Part shown: positions 25,993 through 35,936 of the stretch, piece by piece | Numbering within the stretch: position 1 is the first letter of the stretch | Layout of the letters: each line of letters starts with the position of its first letter | Assembly (NCBI GenBank): GCA_012295225.1 | Contig: WMKK01000012.1 | Span: 186,001 to 250,000, forward strand | Direction of reading: 5' to 3' | Length of the DNA stretch: 64,000 nt | From: Ostreococcus mediterraneus | Lineage: Eukaryota > Chlorophyta > Mamiellophyceae > Mamiellales > Bathycoccaceae | The notes under the pieces: model-generated | Seen by the model: only the letters and a program-made list of their open reading frames with translations | What the model was told of the DNA's origin: nothing | Databases searched by the model: none | Translations under genes and position numbers: made by a program

Positions 25993-26994
25993 ATGGCGCA
26001 GCCGCCGCCGGCGCCATGCCGTCACTTCGAACGAACCGGCGCGTGCCGATACGGCGATGCGTGTGCGTTCGCCCACATCGCGCGCAATACTCACGCGACG
26101 TCGACGTGCCTCGACGCACCCTTGCCCGCCCGGGCGCGGCGTCAAACGCGCAAGAAGGACAGTCGTTTAAAGGTGGTTGTCTTTCGACGCTTTCTCGAGC
26201 GCACATTCAATAATCTCTCCGACGCGCGCATCGTCGACATCGCCGGCGGCAAGGGCGTGCTGAGCTTTGAACTGTTGAATTACGCCGATTCTCGCGTTCG
26301 TGACGTGTGCGTGATCGATCCGCGCGTCATGAAGCTCTCGAGACAGAGCGAGCGCTGGAGCAGAGGCTTTCACGTCTCTGGACGCGGGACGACGCCCATG
26401 ACGCACGACGTCCGAATTCCTTCCCATTGTCGAGTGTTTTTCAACAGAGACACATTTTCACTCGATGATGAGAGCCACGCTGAGCGCGTGCGTGCGTCGC
26501 ATGCGTTGGCGCGGTCTACGAGGTGGTGCGCGAGCGGCCTCGTCGCCGACGACAACTGCGACGACTATTCAGCCAACAAGGATGCGCGCGTTCGCGTCAC
26601 GCAGTGCGGCGTCGATGCGCCCAACATAGTCATCACAGAAGATGAGGGTATGAGTGTTGAAGACACGCTCACGACGCTCCGAGAAGCGTTGACAAATGCG
26701 ACGCTTGTGCTCGGGATGCACCCGGACCAAGCAACCGATGCGGCGGTTACTTTCGCTTGTGAACGCGGTTTACCGTTCGCTGTCGTGCCGTGTTGCGTGT
26801 ACGCTAAAGAATTTAGTCGCAGACGATTGCGTGACGGCACGCAAGTGACGACGCACGAGCAGTTGTGCGCGTATTTGATGGAGAAAACGAGCGCGAGTGG
26901 AGCTAAAGTACAAATGTCGACGTTGGACATGCGCGGGAAGAATGTCGTCATATGGTCGCTCGGCGCCGAACCCATGTGTAGGGCGATAGAATAG
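25993..26994 (+). CDS. CCCH zinc finger plus Rossmann methyltransferase-like protein
   Basis: The 333-residue protein begins with one CCCH finger (residues 9-28, spacing C-x8-C-x5-C-x3-H, 'CRHFERTGACRYGDACAFAH'), a common RNA-binding module. After a basic linker comes a class I SAM-methyltransferase-like fold: 'IVDIAGGKGVLSFEL' (about 80-95) is motif I, and 'LVLGMHPDQATDAAV' plus 'FAVVPCCVYAKEF' (about 237-276) match the 'HPC...TD' and 'PCC' features of the METTL25/GSTCD/Trm13-type methyltransferases. The target is probably RNA but cannot be named. It starts at the first ATG and ends 49 bp from the convergent thioesterase gene. Confidence 0.65.
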   Translation: MAQPPPAPCRHFERTGACRYGDACAFAHIARNTHATSTCLDAPLPARARRQTRKKDSRLKVVVFRRFLERTFNNLSDARIVDIAGGKGVLSFELLNYADSRVRDVCVIDPRVMKLSRQSERWSRGFHVSGRGTTPMTHDVRIPSHCRVFFNRDTFSLDDESHAERVRASHALARSTRWCASGLVADDNCDDYSANKDARVRVTQCGVDAPNIVITEDEGMSVEDTLTTLREALTNATLVLGMHPDQATDAAVTFACERGLPFAVVPCCVYAKEFSRRRLRDGTQVTTHEQLCAYLMEKTSASGAKVQMSTLDMRGKNVVIWSLGAEPMCRAIE

Positions 26995-27043
26995 AACATA
27001 GTTTACATTTTTTGCGTTGTTGGTGATTTTACTTTTGTACAGA

Positions 27044-27979
27044 TTATGCCGCAAATCGTTGCGAAAGCCAACGTCTGGCGCAATAGATGTCGTCGGCGCT
27101 CAATTCGTGGCCGACGTCTTCGTTCAACACAACTCTCGCGCGCATGTATTGCCCCGCCTCAAGGGACCAATCCACGGGAACGAGCGGGTCAGCGCCACCC
27201 GCAAGTATTAATGCGTGTGGCCGCGCTTCGTTTGCGCCGTCATCGACGCGATCGACTCGATTTGGGAGGTACCCGCGAACCGCGAGCACGCCGCCGACGT
27301 CTCGCAAATCCCGCGCCGCGCACGCCAACGCTAAACATGCCCCCTGTGAAAATCCTCCAAGCACGACGCGCGCAAGAGGGATTGCGTGCTCAGCACATGT
27401 TTCGTCTACGATGGCGCGCACGCGTGCTATAGACGCCTCCATCCCGTCACACGTCCAAGATTCCGCCGCGCGACCGGGCGCGCTCCGCAGCCGCGGCTCA
27501 AACCACGCGCGCACCTCTAAATCATCCTTTACACCCTTGTGCGCCTCGAACGCGCGCGGCGCACGCACGAGCGGCGCGTCAGGCGTGAGTATTAACGTTC
27601 TCTCCCGCGCATCGCCATCGACGACGGCGTGCGCAAACTCTGCCCACGACGCGCCACCGTCGTCGGCAAAGCCGTGCAACCACACAAACAACGAACTCGG
27701 CGTCGTCTTCATCGACGATGCCAACGCCGACGCCGAGCGTAGCGACGACGACGACGACACAGTCGTCGATGGCACGGGCACAGTCCCATCAAACGCGCTC
27801 ACCGCGATCGCCACGCGACGATTAATCCGACGTATCACGCGCTGCACAACCAGGGCATCACCGTCACCCACATCAACGCCCCCTTTCCCCCGCGACACGC
27901 CGCTCACGCCGCGCGCGCGCCACCCCGCCGCGCGTGTCGCGCCCAGAGCCACCTCCCGCGCCGCTCTCGCGCGCGACAT
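27044..27979 (-). CDS. Acyl-protein thioesterase / lysophospholipase-like hydrolase
   Basis: From the ATG at 27979 the product has 311 residues. It is an alpha/beta hydrolase of the phospholipase/carboxylesterase family: 'LFVWLHGFADDG' (oxyanion loop), 'GGFSQGACLAL' with the nucleophile at Ser211, 'LILAGGADPLVPVDWS' with the acid residue, and 'NEDVGHELS' with the catalytic histidine. Family members remove palmitate from proteins or hydrolyse lysophospholipids and small esters. The N-terminal 60-80 residues are basic and Ser/Ala-rich, which suggests an organelle leader. A longer ATG start at 28138 exists but would overlap the short first exon of the divergent kinesin gene. Confidence 0.82.
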   Translation of the reverse strand: MSRARAAREVALGATRAAGWRARGVSGVSRGKGGVDVGDGDALVVQRVIRRINRRVAIAVSAFDGTVPVPSTTVSSSSSLRSASALASSMKTTPSSLFVWLHGFADDGGASWAEFAHAVVDGDARERTLILTPDAPLVRAPRAFEAHKGVKDDLEVRAWFEPRLRSAPGRAAESWTCDGMEASIARVRAIVDETCAEHAIPLARVVLGGFSQGACLALACAARDLRDVGGVLAVRGYLPNRVDRVDDGANEARPHALILAGGADPLVPVDWSLEAGQYMRARVVLNEDVGHELSADDIYCARRWLSQRFAA

Positions 27980-28075
27980 CGCGCGACGTCGCCGCGAAGT
28001 GGCGCGATGAGCCCGCGCACATGGCGCGGTCGTTCCCACAGAGCGCCGCGCGCGCGACCCCCCGAGCTCATCGCG

Positions 28076-30610
28076 ATGCAGGCGAAAAAGGTGCGCGTTC
28101 GCGCGCGCGAATGATAATTCGATGTGCGCGCTGCGCATCGCGACGACAGAGCGCGCGCGTCCTGGGCGCCGTACGCGACGTACGCGACGTTGATGATGAT
28201 GATTTTAAATGTGTCGAGCTGTCGTTCCCCTGAGAATGGACGACGCGTGCTTTCTCGCGCATTCACCGCTCGCGCACTGACGGTACGCACGCAATAATGA
28301 CACGCAACGCATACACAGGCATCGGACGCCGCGAATCAGTGGGCCGAACGTCGTCGTGAGGCGCTCGAGCGGGCGAAGAATTTAAGAGCCAAACGCGACG
28401 ACGACGTCGGCGCGCGTCGGAAAACGAGCGCTGAACATGCGGAACGGGATCGATTGGCCGCGAAAGTAGCGCACGCGGCGAAAGAGGCGAATGAACGCGC
28501 GGCGAAACGCGAGGCGGAGGCGTTGGCGGCGAAGATTCGTGGGGAAGTTGAACGTGAGCTGCTCGCGGAGCGCGAACGGGCGATGGAAGTTGAAGGCGAA
28601 GCGCCTCGCGCGGCGCCCACGTACGTCGCGGTGAAGGCTGAAGCGATGCCTGTTATGGACGTGGCAATGGTAGATGTGAAGACAAAGGTAAAGAAGTCAG
28701 TGGTGGCGACCGCGGCGGTGGTGCCTCGAGCGGAGGTGTGCGGTGAAGTCGACGTGATGGATGTCGGAGGCGCGGACATCGAAGCGGACATGGACGCAGA
28801 GGCGGCTCCGGAACCCGCGGAATCGCTCGTCGTCGAGTGGTCGCCGCCGACGAACGCGAAGACGATGGTGAAGAGTGAAGGTAAGCGTCAGCGTTCGCCG
28901 TTATCGGTGAATGGTGATATCGTGCGTGCCAGGGCGAGGTCAAATGTCACCGAGACGAAACCGCCGACGAGGACGAGCTCGAGCGTTCCCAAGCGACCGC
29001 TCGTGAGCAAGCCGACTTCGACGAAGTCCACTGTCGCGCCTAGTGCGTCTCGTGCGGCAGGTAAACCCACGGTGGCGAAGAAACCTGCCGGCGATGGCGA
29101 GAAAGTGCACCGTCAAATGTTTGACAAGCGCGAGAGTCGTCGAATGAACCGCGGTCCATTCTCCGCCGCGGTGCGTCGATGGCGCAATCGTCAGAGCAAC
29201 GCTTCGGAGGCGACAAATGAGGATGGTAACGCGCTGCCAACAACGCCCACCGTGGCACCCGGGTCCATCTACGTGTTTGCGCGAAAGCGCCCGATGTTTG
29301 ATCCGGAGAAGAAGCGCGGCGAGTACGACGTTGTGAGCGTCAAGCGCGGCTCTGTCGCCGTCGTGCACAACTGCCAAATGCACGCCGATTTAAAGCGTAT
29401 GTTCGTCAAGCACTGCTCTTACGACCTCTCGGGCGGTGTTTTCGATGATAAGTCACAAGAGCACGACGTGTACGCGCGTGCAGCGGCGCCATTGGTGGTG
29501 CAATCGCTTCAAGGTGGCGTCGCGGCGTTGTTCATGTACGGCCAGACGGGATCGGGAAAGACGCACACGATGGAAAACATTGAGGCACACGCCTTCGAGG
29601 CGCTCTTCGCGGGCGATGCCGTCGCCCGCGTTGCTGGTGCAACATCTATCGATGTCTCCTACTTTGAAATTGCGGGTAAGACGTGCGTGGATTTGCTTCA
29701 ACGCGGACGCGTCGAGTTGCGCTTGAAGGAATTGTTTGAAGAGGATGGCGAGAATTTAACGACGCAAATGGAGGTTGAACTCATGGGTGCGAAAGAACCA
29801 ACGGTGAAGACCGCGGCAGAGCTTAAGGCGGTGATTGATGAAGGGAAATCACGTCGTCAGACGAGCTCGACGCAGTGCAACGCAGCGTCATCGCGCTCGC
29901 ACGCCGTGCTTCGTCTCACGGTGACGCTTCCGAATGGTTCAAAAGGTCGATTAACGCTCGTCGATTGCGCTGGGAGCGAACGTAAGGAGGACAACGTCAA
30001 GCACAATGAACAACAGCGCAAGGAAACAGCTGAAATTAACGCCAGTTTATACGCCTTGAAAGAGTGCGTACGATTCCGCAGACTGAAATTTGCTGGCGGT
30101 AAGGGTGCGAACGCCGTGCACGTGCCGTACCGCAACAGCCCGCTCACGCGCGTCTTGGCTGAGTGTTTCGTTCGGGAAGACGCCACCATGGCGGTCATTG
30201 GCACAATGTCACCGGCGTCAGTTGACACTGAACACTCGCTGGCGACATTGAAGACGATTAACGCCATCGGCGGTAACGAGGACACCGAAGGGTACTCTGA
30301 AGAAAAGGAGGATGTCTCGCGCGAGCTCCGCGTGGACCCGATGACGGGCGAGGTGACTGAAAAGGCTGCCGAGCGTTTAATCGCCCCCGTGAAGTGGTCA
30401 CACGATGACGTGCGGACATGGCTCAATACTGCTGCCCGGGGCGCGTTTAAGACTGTGAAACTTCCATCGACGCTCGCCGGGAGTCAGTTTGTACGCATGA
30501 CGCCGTTGGTGCTTAAAAACATGTGCGGCGGCGACGAACAGTTGTCAATCAAGCTTCACAAAGCTATCCGTGCGGAAATCGCACGGTGCAGCGCGATGCC
30601 GCGCACGTAG
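28076..30610 (+). CDS. Kinesin-13-like motor with C-terminal SAM domain (two exons)
   Basis: The spliced model joins a 15-nt exon (28076-28090, 'MQAKK') to 28319-30610, giving 768 residues. The intron (28091-28318) has GTGCGC, CACTGAC and ACACAG. The second exon alone is open from 28301 but has no N-terminal ATG. Residues 10-75 are coiled coil, then a basic low-complexity linker. The motor (about 320-665) has P-loop 'GQTGSGKT' (413-420), switch I 'NAASSRSHA', switch II 'LVDCAGSER' and 'LKECVR..R'. An internal motor with 'FARKRP' and the '..DVVSV' lead-in fits kinesin-13, the microtubule depolymerases. The typical KVD finger is altered (MHAD). Residues 698-762 ('WSHDDVRTWLN...LVLKNMCGG') form a SAM domain, unusual at this end. 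Confidence 0.85.
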
Positions 30611-30614
30611 TAGA

Positions 30615-30651
<37 letters not shown>

Positions 30652-30926
30652 AACTCACAACACGTAAACATACTCCTCGCATGCCTTTAATCAGAAAATA
30701 TCACTCTAGTAGCAATCAAACCGTACGTCGTCTCTCTCGCGTCTTCTCGATTACAACAAATAGTAGCTAGGAATTCCCAGCTATTGCACCCATTCAGACT
30801 GCGACCTTCCAACCACGACAGGCTCGCTGTCACCGTGATAATCTTAGAATCGCGTCTTATTACACAAATTCACATCGCGCGTGCTACTAAACTACTAAAC
30901 GTACTGCTGCCGCCGTGTTCGAAGCG
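30611..30926. repeat. Intergenic stretch with (CA)17 microsatellite
   Basis: The 316 bp between convergent genes hold a CA dinucleotide run at 30616-30649, six bases after the kinesin stop codon. The rest is AT-richer than coding DNA and probably contains the two 3' UTRs. I see no gene. Confidence 0.7.
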
Positions 30927-31730
30927 CTAGTCTTTGTACGCCTCAACGCGCGCGAGTTGAAACTCAAACGCCCCAGGCTTGTAATTCGTATTCAAGTTTT
31001 CCATCCCGTAGTCAAATTTGGACAGCATGAACTGCAACGAAACAATTCTCTTACCGTCAAACGTTCGATACTCTGGATCACTCTTCGCCACCGCGCGCCC
31101 ACGCTTGACGGGGACGAAATCACCAAATCGCACCTTCACTTCGCGCATCTCTATCGGGCACTCAAACGTCTGATGAAACGCCACATTGAATGAATCATCA
31201 GAATCGTACGCGATGACTTTATAGCGTAACCCGTCGCCCGCGCACGTCAACGAAAGCCCGTCGTACGCGCTCAAATCAAGCGCTCGATCGAAATCGCGAC
31301 ACTTGAACGACGCAAAACCTCCAAACTGATCCTCCGTCACCCCACGCATGACTGCCCGGCCATTTTCAAGCACCACGTCGGCGTCCGAACGCCCACCCAT
31401 GACGACGTCATTCAATGCTGAAAACTTTGCCGCGAATTCATCCCCACGCATGCGCGAGAAATCAAACACCACGCCATCAACATCCACGCGCGGCGCCTCC
31501 ACCGTCGGTTTCGCGTTCCAAGGAATCACTTTCGCGAGCATCCCACCCGGACCGTCGAAAAACTCCATGGATTTCCTCGCCTGCGTCAGCGGTTTCGGAA
31601 GCACGGCGTCGAAGAAATCATCCACCAGATTCGCCCGCGGCGTCGTTCGCGCGCGCGTCGCGCGCTTGAAACACGCGCGCGGTGTCGTCACACCGAACGC
31701 GCGCGCTGGATTGGCCGCAATCATCGCCAT
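30927..31730 (-). CDS. CIA30-domain protein, probably plastid
   Basis: The 267-residue protein has a Complex I intermediate-associated protein 30 (CIA30) domain at about 85-262: 'FSALNDVVMGGRSDADV' is the hallmark '(S)D..MGG.S' region, with 'FGGFASFKCRDF', 'DLSAYDGLSLTCAGDG' and 'FGDFVPVKRGRAV' in the expected order. The first 40 residues (Arg/Ala/Thr-rich, no acids) look like a transit peptide. In animals CIA30/NDUFAF1 assembles mitochondrial complex I; algal and plant relatives include plastid proteins, and the 'DAVLPKPLTQARKSMEFFDGPG' segment before the domain looks algal. Organelle and partner are inference. Confidence 0.8.
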   Translation of the reverse strand: MAMIAANPARAFGVTTPRACFKRATRARTTPRANLVDDFFDAVLPKPLTQARKSMEFFDGPGGMLAKVIPWNAKPTVEAPRVDVDGVVFDFSRMRGDEFAAKFSALNDVVMGGRSDADVVLENGRAVMRGVTEDQFGGFASFKCRDFDRALDLSAYDGLSLTCAGDGLRYKVIAYDSDDSFNVAFHQTFECPIEMREVKVRFGDFVPVKRGRAVAKSDPEYRTFDGKRIVSLQFMLSKFDYGMENLNTNYKPGAFEFQLARVEAYKD

Positions 31731-31825
31731 CGCGCGTCAGCGAGTGCGGTGTGCACGCAAAACAGCATCACACGCCGCACGCAGGGGAACTTAAAACGCC
31801 ATTTCGTGACGCGCAACATCCACGC

Positions 31826-33739
31826 ATGTTTCACCGCCGCGACGCCGCGCACGACGCCGTGTCGCGCGCGATATCCACCGCGCAATTATTATCTCCGCTC
31901 GATGCGTCCGCGCGACCGTGTGGGATCGCCGTGGCGTCGCCCGTGCGCGCGACGACGACGACGAATGCGCATGCGCATGGCTACGCGCGCGGACGCGGGG
32001 AGTTGCGGTCGCCGCTAGCGATGATCGACGCGAATTCTCCGCAAGGGAAGAACACGAAACGTACGAATGCGTCGTCGTCGATGCCTGCGCCGCGCGGTGG
32101 GTTTGAGATGCGCGTGCGTGAGGCGAGTAAGCTGCAGAGAAAGCCATCGGCGGGGGCAAAGAGTCGATTGGCGCGCAGTCGAAGCGCGAGCGAAGAAAGC
32201 TTAATCGACGATGCCAACGGCGTGACGGCGACGGTGAAGGATGCGCCTCCGGACACACCAACGCCGTCGTTTCGTGCGGTTGAGAGTTTCGATGAGATGG
32301 TGAACCGGTTGCGGTTGACATCGGTGATGGATGATTACGCGACGCGCGAGTTGGCGCTCGTGTACGAGGAATCGCTCGAGGCGCGATCGTTGCGCACGGT
32401 TTTAGAAAATGTGAAAGATTCAGAGCTTGAGATGGCGCATGTGGAAGCCGAGCGACGGGATAAGTGGGCGAAATCGATTGAGGAAAATATTGAGCGAAAG
32501 TGGGCGTCAAAGGTGCGCGAAATGGAAAAAGAGAATGCGAAATTACGCGTCGAAGCGCACTCAAAGGATGTGGCGCTCGACAGGGCAAAGACAGAGGCGA
32601 ATCGGTTGGCGAAGGTTGTAGAGAATGCTCCGCGCGCGGCTGCGACCACGACAGCGGTAGTTTCCGTGCCAGAACCTAAAGTATTGATGAATTCGAGCAC
32701 ACAGACGACGGGTGGGATGGTGAATGACGCCGAAGTGAAGACGTTGAAGCAAGAATTGACGCGCGCGAGAGCGCAGACGGCGCACGAACAACGACAAGGT
32801 GCGAAGGATTTGGACATGCTTAACGCCGATCTCGTGGCGAAGGAGAAAACCATACAGAGTCTTCGACATGAGTTATCTGAAGCAAAGGACCGCGCGCACT
32901 TTTACGAGAGATGCGTGAGATCCGCGGATGAGCGCGCGAATAACGCCGAGGCGACGTCGCACGCGTTACGCGAGGAGATTATCGTTTCTCAAGGTGAATT
33001 TATGAGACTTAAAGAACAAATGCTGCGCAGTGCCGCAAATTTCGCGGAGGAGAAGGAGTCAATCATGGCTGCCCTCGCCGCTGCGCAAGCGCGTGCGAAT
33101 GAAGTTGAACAACCACCCGTGGCGCTGCATTTGAAGACGCCTGAAGCGTGGTTCAATGGCGATGTGCCGTGTAGTTGCGGAAGCGTTCGTACGGCAAAGC
33201 GCCTGAGTGCGGCGCTCGCTGATGCGACATCGCGTAACACTGAGTTGCAAACGCGCATCACCATGCTCGAGAGTAAACTCGAAATGCGTTTGGTGAGCAA
33301 GAATGTTGACGTCGAAGAAGCCGAAGAATTTGAAGAGCGCGCGCTCGCGGCGGAGCGACGTGCGTCTGTCGCGCGCGAGGCATTGACACGCTACGTCCAC
33401 GAAAGCCAAAAGTGTTCGCCGGCGCCGACAAATTATTCCACCATAGATGCTTTGACGCCGATGAAGGAACAGGTCACAGCGCCACCAATTTTGAAGGCGA
33501 GCCACGAGTCGGCGCAAGTCGAGGAAGATACGGATTCAGACGAATTCGATTCCCCACAGAGACATCGCGGGACGTTACCGACACCAAGGTTGCGTGCCCG
33601 AGTAGCAATTCGACTCACGCACGGTCCCGCACCGAAACATTCGGTGAGCTCGTATCGTCCGTCTTCCGACGACGAGCTCCGTCGTCGCGCCAAGATAATG
33701 GGATTGAGCATGAGTCCATTTTCCCGAAACCGGCATTGA
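31826..33739 (+). CDS. Coiled-coil protein of unknown function
   Basis: I do not recognise this 637-residue protein. Residues 1-175 are basic and Ser-rich ('RSRSASEES', 'SPLDASA'), and the bulk (about 180-530) is long coiled coil with two breaks. One break holds 'NSSTQTTGG', another a short Cys-containing stretch 'WFNGDVPCSCGS'. The C-terminal 60 residues are basic with 'LRRRAKIMGLSMSPFSR'. This layout suits a centrosome, spindle or cytoskeletal scaffold, without proof. I began at the ATG at 31826 because the open frame upstream starts without ATG and overlaps the divergent CIA30 gene. Confidence 0.72.
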   Translation: MFHRRDAAHDAVSRAISTAQLLSPLDASARPCGIAVASPVRATTTTNAHAHGYARGRGELRSPLAMIDANSPQGKNTKRTNASSSMPAPRGGFEMRVREASKLQRKPSAGAKSRLARSRSASEESLIDDANGVTATVKDAPPDTPTPSFRAVESFDEMVNRLRLTSVMDDYATRELALVYEESLEARSLRTVLENVKDSELEMAHVEAERRDKWAKSIEENIERKWASKVREMEKENAKLRVEAHSKDVALDRAKTEANRLAKVVENAPRAAATTTAVVSVPEPKVLMNSSTQTTGGMVNDAEVKTLKQELTRARAQTAHEQRQGAKDLDMLNADLVAKEKTIQSLRHELSEAKDRAHFYERCVRSADERANNAEATSHALREEIIVSQGEFMRLKEQMLRSAANFAEEKESIMAALAAAQARANEVEQPPVALHLKTPEAWFNGDVPCSCGSVRTAKRLSAALADATSRNTELQTRITMLESKLEMRLVSKNVDVEEAEEFEERALAAERRASVAREALTRYVHESQKCSPAPTNYSTIDALTPMKEQVTAPPILKASHESAQVEEDTDSDEFDSPQRHRGTLPTPRLRARVAIRLTHGPAPKHSVSSYRPSSDDELRRRAKIMGLSMSPFSRNRH

Positions 33740-33803
33740 ACGCCATTGTAACACACACAAACAAGCAAAAAATAAATGGTATTCATACAATGCGCCGCAT
33801 ACA

Positions 33804-34166
33804 TTAATACTCTGTCGGCGGCGACGGACCAAAGACAAACAACACGACGGCGCCTATAGTCGCGAGCAGCGCGCCCGCAAGAAACGTATTCGGGTTTGAG
33901 CTCGCATCAAGCGCGGAATCTATACGAGTACCCATACCGTACTTGCCACCTTCAATATTCGGATTCTCCCGGCGTTGCGGCGTCGGTGTGCGATCCTCAG
34001 CGGGTAAAGGCTCGTCGTCTTCAGAAGCCCGGCGCGAGAGCGCAAAGGAGCCTCGAGGACACGACGGCGCGCGGCGCGTGCGCGCCATGCGGTACGGCGA
34101 CTTGGTTTGCGAATATCGCGCCATGTTTGCCGTCATCGGTGGCGCGGCCGAAGGTAAGGTGCGCAT
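33804..34166 (-). CDS. Small single-pass membrane protein with plastid-like leader
   Basis: The 120-residue protein has a basic, acid-free N-terminus (1-45), then an acidic/polar middle ('ASEDDEPLPAEDR'), then one membrane helix near the C-terminus ('FLAGALLATIGAVVLFVFG', about 93-112) followed by 'PSPPTEY'. The architecture suits a thylakoid or envelope protein, but I do not recognise the family. It starts at the first ATG. It is convergent with the coiled-coil gene (64 bp apart). Confidence 0.65.
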   Translation of the reverse strand: MRTLPSAAPPMTANMARYSQTKSPYRMARTRRAPSCPRGSFALSRRASEDDEPLPAEDRTPTPQRRENPNIEGGKYGMGTRIDSALDASSNPNTFLAGALLATIGAVVLFVFGPSPPTEY

Positions 34167-34245
34167 GTCGAGCTCGAGGCAAGCGCGAGAGTGAGGCGTT
34201 TAGTAAATATACGTGAAAAAATTACAAAATGGTACATCGCATCGA

Positions 34246-35769
34246 TTACCCTTCTATCGAGGGCGTGTTTACTCGCGTACTTTCATCAATTGGTACTGCT
34301 TTCGGAGCTTCGGCGGTGAATGGGTTTTCGCCATTCATTCTGCTCAACAAGCTTCCTTTACCGCTCGGTTTGCTCGGCAACTTTTCGCCTCGTCTCGCCT
34401 TTTGCAGGGGCGCGCGAGCTTTCTTCTCTGCAACTTCGAGCTTGGCGTGACGGAAGATAAAGACTGCATCGGAAATATCCTCTTCAGAAGAATCTCCATC
34501 GGTGGCAACTTGTGCGCAGGTCATTTCGAATGTCTGGGACGCGCGCACGCGCGGCGTCGCAATGGTTTCGTGAATGGGACGCTCCACATACTTGGCCGAC
34601 GCGTTCGCAGACACGACGTTGTTAATGTCATAAGAGTCCATGCGGTAATTCGACTTGCGTCCTGATCCAGCGCTGGCAGGCGTCTTCTCCACGTGTTTGT
34701 CGTGTTTATTCTTTTGCGCCGGCGTCTTCGCCTTGTCCTTGGTTGGCTGCGCCGCCGCCAACTTGGGCGCCGGCTTACTGATGAGCTCCTTTAACGACGC
34801 CAAACGCCTATTCGCGGCTTCGATCTGCTCATACAACGCAGTTGTGGACAAGTCACTGTCTGAATTCGTTTCTTTCGGCGCGATGGAATCCATGACAACT
34901 TTGGTTTTCTTAGACGCCAATGTCTTAGGGTTGGCGTCGTCAACCGACGCGTCGCGCTTTTTAGATGCGCTCAAATTCATAGCATCATGCGTAGTCGTCA
35001 CCGATGGATCAATCTTAGCGGAGCCATTCGCATGGGTGACATCGTCCTCGTCGCGCGCGTTCGCACTCTTCTCCTTATCGTCCAACTGCACTAACGGCGC
35101 GAACATCGGATGCCCAAGAACAACTGGCGGCGCCTTTGTGCGCTTCGTCTCGCGCGCTCGTTTCCCTCGCGCACTCATCGCGCGCAACTGCATCTTCTTA
35201 ATATCCACTTCATCCAGATTATCAATTCGTGACGGCACATTCGCGACGGCGCCGGCATTCTTTGACTTTTTCACCGCCGTCGACGCATCCATTGCCTCGA
35301 GTCGCGCCGCGTACCGCTCCACGTGACGCCCAATCTCACGCATCCTCAACTCAATCCAAGCGCACTGCCACTCCAACCCACGTCTCGCGCTTCGCCACGC
35401 GCCATCCAACCCAATCTTCCCACCGCGTGCGTGCGTCCCGCTCGCGCTCGTTCGACGTCCGACGCCTCGGTCGTCGGAATCCCCATCCCCGTGAGCTCCA
35501 TCCCCATTCTCGCCGCCCGCACCGTCTTTCGCGCCACCACCGCTGTCGTGTCCGCTTCCACTCTCCCTCGCGCTCCCGCCGCTCGCGCGACGCGCGCCGA
35601 ACCCATCATCCGTGGACTTTATGCGACGTAAACCATCGACATGGAGCGCTGAAGGCGCGCCGGCATCGTCGACGTCGAACGCGTCGCGATCGCTGTCGGT
35701 ATCGGAGTATTCGCTCCAATCGTCCACGCCAGCGGCGAGGATATCGCGCCATGGCGATGCCATGGACAT
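34246..35769 (-). CDS. KANSL1/MSL1-like (PEHE-type) protein
   Basis: From the ATG at 35769 the product has 507 residues. A helix at about 133-160 ('LEWQCAWIELRMREIGRHVERYAARL') matches the plant KANSL1-like 'W..L......I......Y' segment. The region at about 380-450 reads 'YDINNVV', 'YVERPIHETIATPRVR' and 'EEDISDAVFIFRHAK.E..E', the same order as plant KANSL1-like proteins ('YDINNVVIP...', '...EI.TP.WR', 'EDTSDEA....HAK.E..E'). The animal relatives are scaffolds of MOF histone H4 acetyltransferase complexes. The rest is low-complexity, Lys/Ala-rich and probably disordered, as in that family. The family call rests on short motifs. Confidence 0.62.
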   Translation of the reverse strand: MSMASPWRDILAAGVDDWSEYSDTDSDRDAFDVDDAGAPSALHVDGLRRIKSTDDGFGARRASGGSARESGSGHDSGGGAKDGAGGENGDGAHGDGDSDDRGVGRRTSASGTHARGGKIGLDGAWRSARRGLEWQCAWIELRMREIGRHVERYAARLEAMDASTAVKKSKNAGAVANVPSRIDNLDEVDIKKMQLRAMSARGKRARETKRTKAPPVVLGHPMFAPLVQLDDKEKSANARDEDDVTHANGSAKIDPSVTTTHDAMNLSASKKRDASVDDANPKTLASKKTKVVMDSIAPKETNSDSDLSTTALYEQIEAANRRLASLKELISKPAPKLAAAQPTKDKAKTPAQKNKHDKHVEKTPASAGSGRKSNYRMDSYDINNVVSANASAKYVERPIHETIATPRVRASQTFEMTCAQVATDGDSSEEDISDAVFIFRHAKLEVAEKKARAPLQKARRGEKLPSKPSGKGSLLSRMNGENPFTAEAPKAVPIDESTRVNTPSIEG

Positions 35770-35936
35770 CGGCGCGGTGGGCGACCGCGCACGGGGGACG
35801 CGTGCGACGTGAGCTGCGTCGCGCAATGCCGTGCCCAGATGCGTCAAGAATCACACGAGTTTTTTCGGGACGAAACAGAGTGAACGAAACAGACGTTGTC
35901 ATACGGATTCGTTTTCGTGGATGGTAAAACAAAAAT

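Noticed and set aside
30616-30649. CA repeat as part of a structured RNA.
   Set aside because: It is a plain dinucleotide microsatellite just after a stop codon.
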